Shown here piece by piece: positions 1-5,890 of a stretch of 14,672 nt of DNA. Under the pieces are notes generated by a model that had not been told where the DNA came from, did not search any database, and saw only the letters and a program-made list of their open reading frames with translations. The DNA comes from Candidatus Uhrbacteria bacterium RIFOXYB12_FULL_58_10 (lineage in GTDB: Bacteria; Patescibacteriota; Patescibacteriia; 2-12-FULL-57-11). Every line of letters begins with the position of its first letter. The first letter of the stretch is position 1. A program made the translations under genes and the position numbers. Location of the stretch: NCBI GenBank assembly GCA_943359495.1, contig CALRHY010000007.1, positions 1-14,672 on the forward strand. The letters run 5' to 3'.

Positions 1-488
1 AGATTTATCTTGAATCAGACCTGTTCTTCCGTGGCATCCGCCCTGCATTGAATGTCGGACTTTCCGTATCGCGCGTTGGTTCTGCGGCGCAGACCAAAGG
101 AATGAAAAAAGTCGCAGGAAAACTCCGCCTCGAATTGGCGCAGTTCCGCGAGCTCGAAGCCTTTGCTCAATTCGCGACCGACCTTGATCCACAGACCCGT
201 CAACAGATCGATCGCGGCCGCCGCATTGTAGAAGTGTTGAAGCAGGTCCAATATTCGCCAATGGCGGTCGAACACCAAATTGCCATCATCTACGCAACCA
301 TCAACGGCTATCTGGACAATGTTGCAACAGAAGACGTCCGCGTATGGGAAGATAGTTTTCACACCTTCCTTGATGCGTCTGGGCAATTCGTCCTCGAAGC
401 ATTCCGCTCAGGAAAGGGGATGGAACCAGAAATCGAAACCAGCCTGAAGCAACTCATCCAGGATTATCAGGCGGTAAAAAAAGCATAA
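1..488 (+). CDS. atpA: ATP synthase F1 subunit alpha, C-terminal part (5' end outside window)
   Basis: This is the C-terminal ~160 residues of the F1-ATPase alpha subunit, the non-catalytic nucleotide-binding subunit that alternates with beta in the F1 head. The frame is open from base 3, and the residues before the first possible start (TTG at 48) already match the family (LESDLFFRGIRPALNVG), so the gene enters from the left. The stretch SVSRVGSAAQ carries the arginine finger of alpha (CGC codon at 72-74), which reaches into the beta catalytic site. It is followed by KKVAGKLRLELAQFRELEAF, typical of the alpha C-terminal helical domain. It ends in TAA at 486-488. atpG, atpD and atpC follow in the usual F1 operon order. 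Identification is very secure; only the truncation by the window edge limits it. Confidence 0.97.
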   Translation, partial: IYLESDLFFRGIRPALNVGLSVSRVGSAAQTKGMKKVAGKLRLELAQFRELEAFAQFATDLDPQTRQQIDRGRRIVEVLKQVQYSPMAVEHQIAIIYATINGYLDNVATEDVRVWEDSFHTFLDASGQFVLEAFRSGKGMEPEIETSLKQLIQDYQAVKKA

Positions 489-496
489 TTGTTAAC

Positions 497-576
497 TGTC
501 ATTCCCTTGTAGAAGGGAATCCAGCAGGTCGGCATCGTCGACATCGTGGATCCACGGGCCAAGCCCGAGGATGACA
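497..576. repeat. 80-bp palindromic MITE-like intergenic repeat
   Basis: The gap between atpA and atpG is almost filled by a structured element. It opens with TGTCAT (497-502) and closes with ATGACA (571-576), a perfect 6-bp terminal inverted repeat. Inside the left end is a perfect hairpin, ATTCCCTT (501-508), loop GTAG, AAGGGAAT (513-520). Inside the right end is a second hairpin, CGGGC (555-559), loop CAA, GCCCG (563-567), extended by ATCC/GGAT across an A-A mismatch. The words TGTCATTCCC, GGATCCACGGG and AAGCCCGAGGATGACA are, from memory, typical of small dispersed repeats in many bacterial genomes, whose translations give strings like DPRAKPEDD. Whether it recurs in this genome cannot be seen here, since only one copy lies in the window. 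Confidence 0.7.
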
Positions 577-584
577 AAAAAAGT

Positions 585-1514
585 ATGGCCGTTTCTCCAC
601 GACTTATCCGGGGGCGGATTAAATCCGTCACCAATACCAAAAAAATTACCAAGGCAATGGAACTCGTTGCTGCAAGTAAGATGCGTCGTGCCATTGCTGG
701 CACGGTTGCTTCGCGTCGTTACGCTGGCGCTGGCTGGGAGATGATCACCGCTTTGGCAAAAAGGGTGGATCCGTCGCTGCACCCACTGCTTGTCGAACGG
801 CCTGCCCAAAACGTCCTGGTTATTTTGCTGACCTCGCATCGCGGCCTTGCGGGCGGTTTTAATGCAAACATCATCAAAAAAGTAACAGAGTTCGTCCGTG
901 ATCCTGCCCTTCTTCCTGGCGCGACCGCTGCCACTACCATTCGTTTTGTTGCGGTGGGACGGAAAGGCGAAGACGCATTACGTCGCATGCAAAAGAATGT
1001 GATCGCTTCCTTTGCGACAATGGGAGATACACCAAGTATTGCCGACGCGACACCGATCGCGTCCATCGCTCGACAAGAGTTTATCGCGGGGACTGTCGAT
1101 CGTGTCTTCCTGGCCTACACCGATTTCGTCTCTGCACTGACGCAGAAGCCGCGCATACGACAACTCCTGCCAATATCAGCCAAAGACATTGAAGCGATGC
1201 TCGGAGATGATGGCAGTACGCGAGAAAAGGAAAGGGAACCAGCAGTCGATGACGAAACGCTGTTTGAACCGTCGCAAGCACAGATCCTCGAAGCGATCCT
1301 GCCGCGGATGACCGATATCCAGGTATACCAGGCAATGCTCGAGTCTGCTGCCTCCGAACATAGCGCCCGCATGATGGCAATGCGCAACGCAACGGACGCT
1401 GCCGGGGACATGATCGACGACCTCTCATTCTCGTTTAACCAGGCGCGGCAGGCGGCGATCACCAGAGAGATTTCTGAAATCGCGGCGGGCAAAGCGACGT
1501 TGGATAACGCATAA
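585..1514 (+). CDS. atpG: ATP synthase F1 subunit gamma
   Basis: Gamma is the central rotor shaft of F1, coupling c-ring rotation to the beta catalytic sites. The N-terminus matches the family (LIRGRIKSVTNTKKITKAME, then LVAASKMRRA), as does the C-terminal helix (YQAMLESAASEHSARMMAMR, NATDAAGDMIDDL, FNQARQAAITREISEI). The product is 309 residues, somewhat longer than the ~287 of E. coli. Part of the excess is a charged segment around GDDGSTREKEREPAVDDE before the C-terminal helix. I chose ATG 585: a longer frame opens at GTG 546, but its extra 13 codons (MDPRAKPEDDKKS) only translate the upstream repeat, and family gamma proteins begin right at the chosen Met. The nearest Shine-Dalgarno-like GAGG (567-570) is 14 nt away and belongs to the repeat. 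The gene ends 4 nt before atpD. Confidence 0.95.
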   Translation: MAVSPRLIRGRIKSVTNTKKITKAMELVAASKMRRAIAGTVASRRYAGAGWEMITALAKRVDPSLHPLLVERPAQNVLVILLTSHRGLAGGFNANIIKKVTEFVRDPALLPGATAATTIRFVAVGRKGEDALRRMQKNVIASFATMGDTPSIADATPIASIARQEFIAGTVDRVFLAYTDFVSALTQKPRIRQLLPISAKDIEAMLGDDGSTREKEREPAVDDETLFEPSQAQILEAILPRMTDIQVYQAMLESAASEHSARMMAMRNATDAAGDMIDDLSFSFNQARQAAITREISEIAAGKATLDNA

Positions 1515-1518
1515 ACAT

Positions 1519-2907
1519 ATGGCAAAAACAACTTTGAACGAAGGAAAAATTACCCAAGTCATCGGCCCGGTGGTCGATGTCGAATTCTCTGATGCATTGC
1601 CTGCGGTTTATTCTGCATTGCATGTCGATCGTGGCGAAGAAGGGACGTTGGTTCTGGAAGTGCAATCGCATCAAGGGAGCAATAGTGTCCGAACACTCGC
1701 CATGAGTTCGACCGATGGTTTGACCCGTGGTATGCCGGTCGCAGACACTGGCGCACCAATTTCGGTCCCGGTTGGGAAGGAAACGCTTGGTCGCATGTTC
1801 AACGTGATTGGAAAACCAATTGACGGACTTGGTGCGGTGAAAAACAAGAAGACCTATCCAATTCACCGTCCCGCTCCAGCATTTACCGACCAATCCACGA
1901 AGACAGAAATTTTGGAAACAGGGATCAAAGTCATCGATCTTATCTGTCCGATTGTGAAAGGTGGGAAGGTTGGATTGTTTGGTGGAGCAGGTGTTGGAAA
2001 AACTGTGATCGTCATGGAACTCATTCGCAACATCGCCACCGAACACGGCGGGTTCTCGGTCTTCGCTGGCGTTGGAGAACGTACCCGTGAAGGAAATAGT
2101 TTATATTTGGAAATGAAAGAGTCGGGCGTGCTCGATAAAACAAGTTTGGTGTTCGGTCAGATGAATGAACCGCCAGGTGCCCGCGCCCGCGTCGCCCTGA
2201 CCGGACTTTCGATGGCTGAGTATTTCCGCGATGAAGAAAAACAGGATGTGCTGCTCTTTGTCGACAACATCTTCCGCTTCACTCAGGCTGGCTCAGAAGT
2301 TTCCGCGCTGCTTGGCCGTATTCCGTCGGCAGTGGGGTACCAGCCGACATTGGCAACCGAGATGGGTGCGCTCCAAGAACGTATTACCTCGACCAAGGAC
2401 GGTTCCATTACCTCTGTCCAAGCAGTCTACGTTCCGGCAGACGACTTGACCGATCCGGCACCGGCGACAACGTTCGGTCACTTGGATTCGACCATCGTTT
2501 TGGCTCGGTCTTTGGCAGAACTTGGTATTTACCCAGCCGTTGATCCGCTGGATTCGACTTCCTCCATCCTTGATCCGCAGATCATCGGTGAAGAGCATTA
2601 CGCAGTCGCACGCGGCGTCCAGAAAGTGTTGCAGCGCTACAAGGATTTGCAGGACATCATCGCCATTCTTGGTATGGAAGAATTGTCCGAAGAAGATAAG
2701 CGCACTGTTTCCCGTGCCCGTCGCGTCCAGAAATTCCTCTCGCAACCATTCTTCGTTGCCGAAGCATTCACTGGCGCAAAGGGGAAATATGTTCCGCTCG
2801 CAGACACGATCAGTGCCTTCAAAAAAATCCTGAACGGCGACCTCGACAACGTGCCAGAACAGGCCTTCTACATGAAAGGCGGCCTGGAAGAAGTCGTCGC
2901 GTCGTAA
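1519..2907 (+). CDS. atpD: ATP synthase F1 subunit beta
   Basis: This is the catalytic F1 subunit, which makes or hydrolyses ATP at the alpha/beta interface. The 462-residue product has normal family length. Visible features in order: N-terminal beta barrel (ITQVIGPVVDVEF), P-loop GGAGVGKT at residues 155-162, catalytic glutamate E187 in GERTREG, Walker B LLFVDN with D249, the DNIFRFTQAGSEVSALLGR stretch, and in the C-terminal domain EELSEED at 387-393, the local form of the DELSEED lever that contacts gamma and epsilon. The start ATG lies 4 nt after the atpG stop. No Shine-Dalgarno is visible, so translation is probably coupled to atpG. The gene ends with TAA, followed by a 36-nt gap filled mostly by a heptamer repeat. 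Confidence 0.98.
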   Translation: MAKTTLNEGKITQVIGPVVDVEFSDALPAVYSALHVDRGEEGTLVLEVQSHQGSNSVRTLAMSSTDGLTRGMPVADTGAPISVPVGKETLGRMFNVIGKPIDGLGAVKNKKTYPIHRPAPAFTDQSTKTEILETGIKVIDLICPIVKGGKVGLFGGAGVGKTVIVMELIRNIATEHGGFSVFAGVGERTREGNSLYLEMKESGVLDKTSLVFGQMNEPPGARARVALTGLSMAEYFRDEEKQDVLLFVDNIFRFTQAGSEVSALLGRIPSAVGYQPTLATEMGALQERITSTKDGSITSVQAVYVPADDLTDPAPATTFGHLDSTIVLARSLAELGIYPAVDPLDSTSSILDPQIIGEEHYAVARGVQKVLQRYKDLQDIIAILGMEELSEEDKRTVSRARRVQKFLSQPFFVAEAFTGAKGKYVPLADTISAFKKILNGDLDNVPEQAFYMKGGLEEVVAS

Positions 2908-2908
2908 A

Positions 2909-2936
2909 GTTTTGCGTTACACGTTTCGCGTTTTGC
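2909..2936 (+). repeat. 28-bp array of four 7-mers (GTTTYGC family), copy A
   Basis: The 36-nt gap between atpD and atpC contains four head-to-tail 7-mers: GTTTTGC at 2909, GTTACAC at 2916, GTTTCGC at 2923 and GTTTTGC at 2930. Units 1, 3 and 4 are near identical and unit 2 diverges. The reverse complement of 8878-8905 aligns with it over all 28 positions with 6 mismatches and no gap, including the divergent second unit. So the whole 28-mer, not only the 7-mer, seems to be the conserved object. Function is unknown. Confidence 0.6.
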
Positions 2937-2943
2937 ACTCTCT

Positions 2944-3360
2944 ATGCCTCTTACCATCGAAATCACCACGCCAGAAAGAACCGTTTTTCAAGAAACGGCT
3001 GATTCGATTTCGATCCCGACTGCAGACGGAGAAATTACCGTGTTGCCACATCACCTTCCACTGGTTTCTTTGTTGGTTCCGGGCGCGCTAACCTTGCGGA
3101 AGGGTGGAACAGAATCGACGATCGCCGTTTCGACAGGCTTTGTTGAAGTGCGCCCGGGAAATCATGTGTTGATTCTTGCAGATACCGCTGAGCGTGCCGA
3201 AGAATTGGATTTGGAAAAGGTGGAGGAAGCGCGAGCGCGTGCGGCAAAAAACCTCACAGAACACGGACATCAGGAAGATACGGCGTTTGCTGAGGCTGCT
3301 GCATCTCTCGAAAGAGAACTTGCGCGTCTCAAGGTTGTGCGCAGACATCGGAAATTGTAA
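2944..3360 (+). CDS. atpC: ATP synthase F1 subunit epsilon
   Basis: Epsilon is the small rotor-foot subunit that binds gamma and the c-ring and, in many bacteria, inhibits ATP hydrolysis through its C-terminal helices. The 138-residue product has the family layout. The N-terminal beta sandwich begins LTIEITTPERTVFQETADSI, continues with DGEITVLPHHLPLVSLL and GFVEVRPGNHVLILADTAER, and leads into a C-terminal two-helix segment (LDLEKVEEARARAAKNL, then FAEAAASLERELARLKVVRR). ATG 2944 is the only sensible start and gives the canonical N-terminus; there is no Shine-Dalgarno. It is the last gene of the atp operon and is followed 16 nt later by an intrinsic terminator. Confidence 0.94.
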   Translation: MPLTIEITTPERTVFQETADSISIPTADGEITVLPHHLPLVSLLVPGALTLRKGGTESTIAVSTGFVEVRPGNHVLILADTAERAEELDLEKVEEARARAAKNLTEHGHQEDTAFAEAAASLERELARLKVVRRHRKL

Positions 3361-3375
3361 ATACGAATCAAAAAA

Positions 3376-3403
3376 TACCTCTCTAAAAAAGAGGTGTTTT
3401 TTT
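3376..3403 (+). terminator. Rho-independent terminator of the atp operon
   Basis: ACCTCT (3377-3382), a 7-nt A-rich loop, AGAGGT (3390-3395), then G and seven T (3397-3403). A run of A precedes the left arm, so the stem can extend with A-T pairs and could also work on the other strand. It lies just after the atpC stop and before the next promoter. Confidence 0.85.
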
Positions 3404-3426
3404 GTTTCTATGCATAAAAAAGTATC

Positions 3427-3455
3427 TTGACCGAATCAAAAAAGAGGAGTACTAT
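3427..3455 (+). promoter_or_regulatory. Sigma-70 type promoter with flanking inverted repeat
   Basis: -35 TTGACC (3427-3432), spacer of 17 nt, -10 TACTAT (3450-3455; 4 of 6 consensus matches). The start of transcription would be near 3462. The -35 region holds TGACCGA (3428-3434), whose reverse complement TCGGTCA is approximated just after the -10 by TCGGTCGGTCA (3455-3465), where the half-site CGGTC is doubled. An inverted repeat spanning a promoter like this is a plausible operator, which is inference. The promoter serves the gene at 3508. Confidence 0.7.
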
Positions 3456-3495
3456 CGGTCGGTCATGGAGCAAAGACGCTACATGATAAACCACC

Positions 3496-3500
3496 GAGGA
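3496..3500 (+). promoter_or_regulatory. Strong Shine-Dalgarno GAGGA
   Basis: GAGGA stands 7 nt before ATG 3508, the standard distance, and fixes that start. It is worth noting because most backbone genes in the window have no recognisable Shine-Dalgarno sequence; this one and the minus-strand receiver gene are the clear exceptions. Confidence 0.75.
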
Positions 3501-3507
3501 CGGAAGA

Positions 3508-4239
3508 ATGAGCGACGCAAAGCGCTATAACAGCATTGTCCTGTGTGATGCGAACAATGTCGGTGTGCTCACGGAGCTCCCGTGTCTCCAGGATCCGTTG
3601 CCGGAAGGATTCGACCTGCTGTCGATTCCGGGCGGCGTTGCAGCACTTCTCGACGACACCCATCCGTGGGCCGAGGTCGCAGCGAACTCGCTCGATCTGC
3701 TCGTGAGCGCCCACGAGCTCGAAACGCTCATGGTCGTCGGCGACGAGTCAGCGCGGGCGGCAGCGGATCAAGCTTCGGCGAGTCTTCGCGAGAAATTCGG
3801 CGTCATGGTGGAGACGTGGACGCCGTCAAAGCGAGCGGTACACGACGTTGCCTGCTGTGTCGTGCTCTGCGCGGACGGTCGGCAGTACCGGCTCAAGGAA
3901 GGTCTTGCGCCGAAGATGCTACCGGAGCTGTATCTCCCGAGCACTGCAGCGCTCGTCATCCCCGGGGGCCCCCACATCGTCGCCCGGACACAACACGGCC
4001 ATCTCGTTCACGACTGGTACAAGAGTTTTGACGACAAAACCGTGCCAGTGCACGGCATCTGCCACAAGACATGTGCCATGTACGCGGCAACGGGCGTGTC
4101 GTTCGAGAAGCAAGATGCCGCATTTAGTCACGATATGGCGGGCTGGCTCCGCATCTTCAACGGCGGTTCGAAGGCTGGCGTCGTCGGGATCGATGAGCGC
4201 AACGTCGTGACGGGTATCGACTGGCACGCGTCGTTCTAG
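3508..4239 (+). CDS. Two-half protein with beta-carbonic-anhydrase-like signatures (first half lacks metal ligands)
   Basis: The 243-residue soluble protein seems to be an internal duplication. Half 1 (about 8-108) has VLC (C13), IPGG at 40-43, then SLDLLVSAHELETLMVVGDE, which reads like the SL...v.viGH part of beta-carbonic anhydrases with the metal His and Cys replaced (D79, A82). Half 2 (about 115-243) has C121-A-D123-G-R125, IPGG at 151-154 and H186-K-T-C189, that is C-x-D-x-R plus H-x2-C, the beta-CA zinc triad and Asp-Arg dyad. Spacing agrees: C121 to H186 is 65, C13 to D79 is 66. Alternative for half 2: a DJ-1/PfpI-type domain, since LVIPGG followed by GICHKTC resembles its nucleophile elbow (C185-H186). 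Base use is unlike the neighbours: 9 of 12 Glu codons are GAG. The gene is monocistronic, with its own promoter and terminator. Catalysis is not established. Confidence 0.45.
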   Translation: MSDAKRYNSIVLCDANNVGVLTELPCLQDPLPEGFDLLSIPGGVAALLDDTHPWAEVAANSLDLLVSAHELETLMVVGDESARAAADQASASLREKFGVMVETWTPSKRAVHDVACCVVLCADGRQYRLKEGLAPKMLPELYLPSTAALVIPGGPHIVARTQHGHLVHDWYKSFDDKTVPVHGICHKTCAMYAATGVSFEKQDAAFSHDMAGWLRIFNGGSKAGVVGIDERNVVTGIDWHASF

Positions 4240-4254
4240 GGCGATGTGCGTCGC

Positions 4255-4298
4255 CGAGCCGTCGAAGGGTCCGCCCTTCCTCGGCTCGTTTTTTTTTT
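4255..4298 (+). terminator. Strong intrinsic terminator
   Basis: CGAGCCG (4255-4261) pairs with CGGCTCG (4282-4288), and inside it GAAGGG (4264-4269) pairs with CCCTTC (4274-4279) around the loop TCCG. Ten T follow (4289-4298). It lies 15 nt after the TAG of the gene at 3508 and isolates it from the next unit. Confidence 0.92.
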
Positions 4299-4319
4299 CG
4301 AAAAATGTCAGTGCAAGCC

Positions 4320-4348
4320 TTGCTCTTCTTTGTTGGTGGCGTTACACT
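4320..4348 (+). promoter_or_regulatory. Promoter candidate for the carbonic-anhydrase-like gene
   Basis: TTGCTC (4320-4325), 17-nt spacer, TACACT (4343-4348). The -10 matches 4 of 6 consensus bases, but the -35 only 3 of 6. Transcription would begin near 4355, giving a ~30-nt leader before ATG 4385. It lies directly after a strong terminator, so a promoter is needed here. Confidence 0.5.
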
Positions 4349-4384
4349 AGCGTCCGCAAAAGCGTTTATCTCCTCCCCAAGTCT

Positions 4385-5410
4385 ATGCAACCCATTCAAG
4401 AACGTATTGTCGCGATCAATGCCGAACAATCTGCACGCTATGTCGCAGATGAAGCAGCCCGTCACCGCTATTGGGCAAAACATCCGACCTTTTTTGCCTG
4501 CATCAAATGCATGGACGGCCGTGTCCTTTTTCCTTCCATGACGAAAACGCCGATTGGGATCGTGAAGCCCTTCCGTGCCATCGGCGGAAAGTTTGAAATC
4601 TGGTGGCCAAGCTTTTTAGGTCGCGTACGACACTGGATGGAACGGGCGGTCAGTATTGGAAGCAGAAGTTTTATATTCGTTACGTACCATTTCAGTGTGA
4701 GCGACACACATCTTGGTTGTGCTGGGTGGAAATACGACACCGCATCAGCTCGGGCCCATGCCGAACGATTACAAAAAGAGATTGCCTATGTGTTTGGCGA
4801 ACAAGTCACTGCGGTTGTTGCCGGTGTTGAGACCGATCGCGATGTATTGATTCTCCATGGTGCACAGGGCGATATTTCCGGCGAAACATTGATTGGGAAA
4901 ACCGCGGAAGAAATTCGCACAGCAATCTTTGCAGTATTTCCAACCATGGATCCACAGGCAATTACAGATCTGGTCCCATTTCTCAAAGGAAACGCAGAAC
5001 GTGTGGCAGAACTAACGAAGGATCAACGTAATCTGGAAGAGAAAGGACACAACGAACGCATTGTTGCGATTGGTCAAGGCTTTGATTGGCTGGCTCAAGA
5101 AAATTTGGCGCTTATCATCAACGACGCAGATCCCAATCTTGCCGATTCTGTGCGCGTTGCTGGCTCGCTTATTCAAAAAAATCTTGCAGCTGCCGCAGCG
5201 GGGGATGATGCCTCTCTTTTTACTTGCATCCCATACCGCGAGCCGGGTATGGATTACCGCCAGGCAGTTGCGCGGGCAAAGGGTCTCAAAAAATTCGCTG
5301 AACGGGTTGTGGCCGAAGCGTACCCAGAACTGATGGCGAGTGGCCGGGTGCACAGCATGGCCGCAGTCATGTGGGAACCGAACAAAAAAATTGAAGTGGT
5401 TGAAGCATAA
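4385..5410 (+). CDS. Carbonic anhydrase-like protein, CsoSCA-type beta-CA subclass
   Basis: The 341-residue soluble protein has beta-carbonic-anhydrase active-site signatures: C42-M-D44-G-R46 (zinc Cys plus Asp-Arg dyad), AIGG at 65-68, and a His/Cys cluster with H102, H109 and C112. The second His ligand is either H109 (H-x2-C, classic spacing) or H102 (10 residues before C112, closer to the long His-Cys spacing I recall for carboxysomal CsoSCA). The C-terminal half, with GHNERIVAIGQGFD, then ENLALI, later IPYREPG and YRQAVARA, resembles by memory the C-terminal degenerate domain of CsoSCA. The length fits catalytic plus C-terminal domains without the CsoSCA N-terminal domain. Its expected role is CO2/bicarbonate interconversion, which is inference. 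A longer frame from 4244 is rejected because it runs through the preceding terminator and the promoter. No Shine-Dalgarno is present; Glu codons are 21 GAA to 4 GAG, like the backbone genes. Confidence 0.6.
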   Translation: MQPIQERIVAINAEQSARYVADEAARHRYWAKHPTFFACIKCMDGRVLFPSMTKTPIGIVKPFRAIGGKFEIWWPSFLGRVRHWMERAVSIGSRSFIFVTYHFSVSDTHLGCAGWKYDTASARAHAERLQKEIAYVFGEQVTAVVAGVETDRDVLILHGAQGDISGETLIGKTAEEIRTAIFAVFPTMDPQAITDLVPFLKGNAERVAELTKDQRNLEEKGHNERIVAIGQGFDWLAQENLALIINDADPNLADSVRVAGSLIQKNLAAAAAGDDASLFTCIPYREPGMDYRQAVARAKGLKKFAERVVAEAYPELMASGRVHSMAAVMWEPNKKIEVVEA

Positions 5411-5448
5411 AAAACGACGCCGGGTGCTTGCTGCACGCGGCGTCTTTT
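5409..5448. terminator. Bidirectional terminator between convergent genes
   Basis: GACGCCG (5416-5422) pairs with CGGCGTC (5438-5444), and after a G-G mismatch GTGC (5424-5427) pairs with GCAC (5433-5436) around the loop TTGCT. On the plus strand TTTT follows (5445-5448), ending the gene at 4385. On the minus strand the six A at 5409-5414 become a T run, ending the receiver gene. The plus-strand T run is short, so the minus direction may be the better terminator. Confidence 0.8.
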
Positions 5449-5486
5449 GTCCTGCTCCGAACGCGCTGAGCGCTTCCGCACAGGGG

Positions 5487-5503
5487 CGTTGTCTGCTACA
5501 ACG
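5487..5503 (-). other. Small hairpin right after the receiver gene stop
   Basis: CGTTGT (5487-5492), loop CTGCT, ACAACG (5498-5503): a perfect 6-bp stem starting at the base next to the minus-strand TGA. No T run follows. It may protect the 3' end of the message or be chance; the true terminator lies about 40 nt further on. Confidence 0.35.
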
Positions 5504-5878
5504 TCAGCGGCGGACTGCGTCGATGGCGGCCTGGACACGCGCCCGAAGTTCTACCAGAGTCGCGGGGTTCTGGACGAAGAACGGCAGGATTTCCTCCGGA
5601 TTGATGTCGCGATCGACGCACTGTGCATGGAAGTACTCCCAGTTTGTCCCACTGTGGATGATGAACGGTCTGCGATCCTTTCGACACCGTACAGCGACGT
5701 CGATGCCGTTCGGCATACCGTCGGTGATGACGAAGTCAAATGTGTTGGCGGCATTCAGAAGCGACAGCCCTTCATCCATGTTGGAAACGACCGTCATCGA
5801 GTACTCTTGCCCGAAGACACGTCTCAGGTACTTCTGCACACCATCTTCATCTTCAATCACCAGCATTTCCCTCGACAT
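5504..5878 (-). CDS. Stand-alone response-regulator receiver domain, degenerate
   Basis: The 124-residue product is a single receiver (REC) domain with no output domain. Visible features: beta1 LVIEDE with the metal-binding acidic residues E9/D10, phosphoacceptor D53 in FVITDGMPNG, and the switch Ser S76 in FIIHSG. The conserved lysine that normally sits before a proline after beta5 is missing: the sequence is FFVQNP, with Q103 in its place. Phosphorylation chemistry may therefore be weakened or altered. No histidine kinase is in the window, so any partner is elsewhere. The start ATG (complement of 5876-5878) has a good Shine-Dalgarno and lies downstream of a TTGACA promoter. It is convergent with the carbonic-anhydrase-like gene and divergent from the helicase gene. 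Receiver-domain assignment is firm; its target is unknown. Confidence 0.8.
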   Translation of the reverse strand: MSREMLVIEDEDGVQKYLRRVFGQEYSMTVVSNMDEGLSLLNAANTFDFVITDGMPNGIDVAVRCRKDRRPFIIHSGTNWEYFHAQCVDRDINPEEILPFFVQNPATLVELRARVQAAIDAVRR

Positions 5879-5882
5879 TTGT

Positions 5883-5890
5883 TCCTTCCT
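5883..5890 (-). promoter_or_regulatory. Shine-Dalgarno of the receiver gene
   Basis: On the minus strand AGGAAGGA precedes the start codon by 4 nt, with its upstream AGGA copy 8 nt away. This purine-rich site supports ATG 5878 as the start and contrasts with the Shine-Dalgarno-poor genes around it. Confidence 0.65.

Noticed and set aside
546..584. N-terminal extension of atpG from GTG 546
   Set aside because: The 13 extra codons translate the right end of the palindromic repeat, and known gamma subunits begin at the Met encoded at 585.
4244..4384. 47-codon extension of the carbonic-anhydrase-like gene
   Set aside because: It runs through the preceding terminator stem, its T run and the promoter; the encoded peptide has no family match.
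5463..5473. Palindrome GCGCTGAGCGC downstream of the receiver gene
   Set aside because: The one-base centre cannot form a hairpin loop, and the neighbouring terminator explains transcription ending; probably chance in G+C-rich sequence.
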